The notes beneath the pieces are model-generated. The model saw nothing but the letters and a program-made list of their open reading frames with translations, was not told the DNA's origin and searched no databases. This document shows, piece after piece, positions 62,375 to 64,000 of a stretch of DNA of 64,000 nt (position 1 is the stretch's first letter; every line of letters begins with the position of its first letter). Origin of the DNA: a virus; the IMG/VR virus record IMGVR_UViG_3300027301_000003, positions 1-64,000 of that record; one strand, given 5' to 3'. The translations under genes were made by a program, and so were the position numbers.

Positions 62375-62389
62375 TTTATTTCCTTTTTA

Positions 62390-63613
62390 TTACTTAGTTA
62401 CTTGCTTGGCTTTAAGTAATTTTGCCACAGCAGATTCTTTAACAGCGGTTTCTTCTTGAACGGAAGCACCTTTTTCTACGAACATCTCAGATTTTTCAAC
62501 AGTAGTCATCATTGCTTCCATAGCAGCGAGGAATGCTGTAAAATCATCTTCGGATTCTAGAGATAGAGCAGCCTTAGCGATTGCTTCTACCTTGCTCTCG
62601 TCTTTAACGATTGCTTTAACTTTTTCAGTTTTCGCTTTATTGATAGCTTCTTTTTTCTCAGCTTCAAATTGAGCGATTGTTTCCATAGCTTTTTGTAGTT
62701 GTACCTTCTGCTCATCTAGAGCTTTTTGTACAAGTTCAAATTGAGCTTTTTCAACGGTTTCGACTTTAACTTCGTCTTCCATCTTGGTTTTCTCCAATTC
62801 TTCTTTGTTAACAGAGGTAGACACCCCTTCAATATTCTCAACGCCAGCGTTTGTTGAGGTATCATTACCGTCTGCGGAAGCAGCAGGTGCAGATTCTTTT
62901 GTAAGAGACTTCTTGATCTTAGTAAGAGTACTAGCCTTGTGACCAACCAAAGTTTCAGTAGGTTCACCATCTCTGTAAATTCTAATTAGAGCAGCAGGGT
63001 TCTCTGCAGTAGCATTAATGCTAAACTCAGTACCGGGAACACCCAAAGTACCTTCGGTCATTACATGTTCAATTTTACCACTGGCTTTACCACCACTTGA
63101 GTTCCATTGCACCATGTCACCAGTTTTAGGCTTATATGCTTTTTGTAATTCTTCAAATGCTTTTTCGACTCGCTCTTGGTCGTTGAGCATTGCTAGATAT
63201 TCTGTTTCATCCAAAGAAGATAGTACATCAGCTAGACTTTCAGCTTCATGTGCGGATTTCAAAATCTCGAAAGCTTCCATCTTGGACTGAATGTAATCTT
63301 CGTAGCTTTCCATTGGTTCAGAATAGTCTTCAGATTCAGGCTTCTCGTAACCCATCATACGAGCTAGGACTTCAACGTCATCACCGTACATTCCAAAGAA
63401 CTTACGCAAGAAATCAGGTAGTTCCATAGTTACACGAACTTGTTGCATCTTTTGTACAAACTCTTCACTGAACTTATTGCTTTTTAACACAAGTGCATAG
63501 TCGTGTGTATTAGCTGGACCACCTTGTTGCTTTGAAGTCAGAGCTACGTGAGCACCTTCTTTTTCAAAACTAATATCGGATAGTTTTCTTTTAGCTTTTC
63601 GTTGTGTTGCCAT
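62390..63613 (-). CDS. Head scaffold-like protein with internal Tudor-like domain, 407 aa
   Basis: An internal domain (~165-240, GDMVQWNSSGGKASGKIEHVM..LVGHKASTLTKI) matches DUF2945/hypervirulence-associated Tudor domains. The C-terminal ~130 residues are a long charged coiled coil (~280-400) as in scaffold proteins, ending SAVAKLLKAKQVTK. The position between prohead protease and decoration protein is the scaffold slot. The N-terminal part is charged and helical. Confidence 0.78.
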   Translation of the reverse strand: MATQRKAKRKLSDISFEKEGAHVALTSKQQGGPANTHDYALVLKSNKFSEEFVQKMQQVRVTMELPDFLRKFFGMYGDDVEVLARMMGYEKPESEDYSEPMESYEDYIQSKMEAFEILKSAHEAESLADVLSSLDETEYLAMLNDQERVEKAFEELQKAYKPKTGDMVQWNSSGGKASGKIEHVMTEGTLGVPGTEFSINATAENPAALIRIYRDGEPTETLVGHKASTLTKIKKSLTKESAPAASADGNDTSTNAGVENIEGVSTSVNKEELEKTKMEDEVKVETVEKAQFELVQKALDEQKVQLQKAMETIAQFEAEKKEAINKAKTEKVKAIVKDESKVEAIAKAALSLESEDDFTAFLAAMEAMMTTVEKSEMFVEKGASVQEETAVKESAVAKLLKAKQVTK

Positions 63614-63615
63614 TA

Positions 63616-64000
63616 TTAATCATCCTCTTCGATTGATTCGACAGATGCTAAAGCACCAATACTCAAACCATTAATTTCACCAGACTTGATTAATTCCCAT
63701 AGATTATCATCTAAGGATTGAATAGTAGCTAACCAAGTACCTTTTTTTACGAATTTATCACCCAATACAAAGTCAGTTGGGCAGCAGTAACTTTCACAGA
63801 ATTCAAAGGTATCGGTTTCAACTAAATGAAACAAGTTAGCTTTCATGCTGTATTTATTAAAGTTATGACAAGCTTTACGAACTTCAGCTTCACTGGTTAC
63901 ATCACCGTGAGCATCAATTTCCTCTGGAACCATTACAATAAATGTAGCTTGCCTTAGTTCCTCATCAACTGCTTTTGTAATCGGAAGCTTTACTCCCGGT
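63616..64000 (-). CDS. XkdF-type prohead protease, C-terminal part (cut by window edge)
   Basis: The frame stays open to the window end. It reads VDEELRQATFIVMVPEEIDAHGDVTSEAEVRKACHNFNKYSMKANLFHLVETDTFEFCESYCCPTDF.., the pattern of XkdF-like (S78-type) prohead proteases, and ends with GEINGLSIGALASVESIEEDD. Such proteases process the capsid scaffold; the N-terminus lies outside the window. Confidence 0.85.
   Translation of the reverse strand, partial: PGVKLPITKAVDEELRQATFIVMVPEEIDAHGDVTSEAEVRKACHNFNKYSMKANLFHLVETDTFEFCESYCCPTDFVLGDKFVKKGTWLATIQSLDDNLWELIKSGEINGLSIGALASVESIEEDD

Noticed and set aside
1-64000. Integrase, repressor or attachment site indicating a temperate phage
   Set aside because: I see no recombinase, CI-like repressor or att core in this window, but genes beyond 64000 are not visible, so lifestyle stays open.

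Overview
The window is most of the genome of a tailed dsDNA phage with siphovirus morphology (Caudoviricetes), AT-rich and densely coding. A nested i-spanin/o-spanin pair and a lambda-type tail tip (gpJ-like) and capsid (gpE/gpD-like) point to a Gram-negative host; the sequence does not identify the species. The window ends inside a prohead-protease gene, so terminase, portal and any further genes lie past position 64000. A gene is also cut at position 1.

Layout. (1) 1-1262: a very AT-rich island of small leftward genes separated by three copies of a ~60 bp intergenic repeat that carries a covarying hairpin. (2) 1335-2200: a gene-free, origin-like region with six DnaA-box-like 9-mers, nine copies of a 16-bp iteron at exact 16-bp spacing, and a second 20-bp iteron array. 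(3) 2201-15661: leftward early operon of small genes, many with their own extended -10 promoter, plus ThyX, dCMP deaminase, a second deaminase, an HU-like protein, a SleB-type wall hydrolase and an RNA-repair-like group (P-loop kinase, RNA ligase, metallophosphoesterase). (4) 15707-15926: divergent promoter region. (5) 15927-35843: rightward early/middle operon for DNA metabolism: DNA ligase, Rnl5-type RNA ligase, T7-like primase-helicase, family-B-like polymerase, SSB, FEN-like exonuclease, endonuclease VII-like protein, DEDD exonuclease, MazG-like and MazZ-like enzymes, class I ribonucleotide reductase and thioredoxin. It includes two clear tRNAs, a third tRNA-like element and a ~300 nt gene-free stretch with strong RNA secondary-structure signals. 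(6) 64000 down to 35897: leftward late operon in the order prohead protease, scaffold, decoration, capsid, connectors, tail tube, tail chaperone with a probable +1 frameshift, tape measure, tail tip, a 2869-residue fused NlpC/P60-I-J protein, fibres and lysis cassette. Early and late transcription converge on a bidirectional terminator at 35862-35888.

How it works together. Host sigma-70-like promoters (several near-consensus, 17-bp spacers) drive early genes. Nucleotide enzymes (RNR, Trx, ThyX, two deaminases, two pyrophosphohydrolase-like proteins) supply dNTPs to a self-encoded replisome. RNA ligases, kinase and tRNAs may counter host tRNA cleavage. Late genes build the virion and lyse the cell.

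The best candidates for something undescribed are the structured RNA between tRNA-Arg and a nucleotidyltransferase-like gene (23857-24166), the double-iteron/DnaA-box origin (1653-2079) and the repeated covarying hairpin element in the left AT-rich island.
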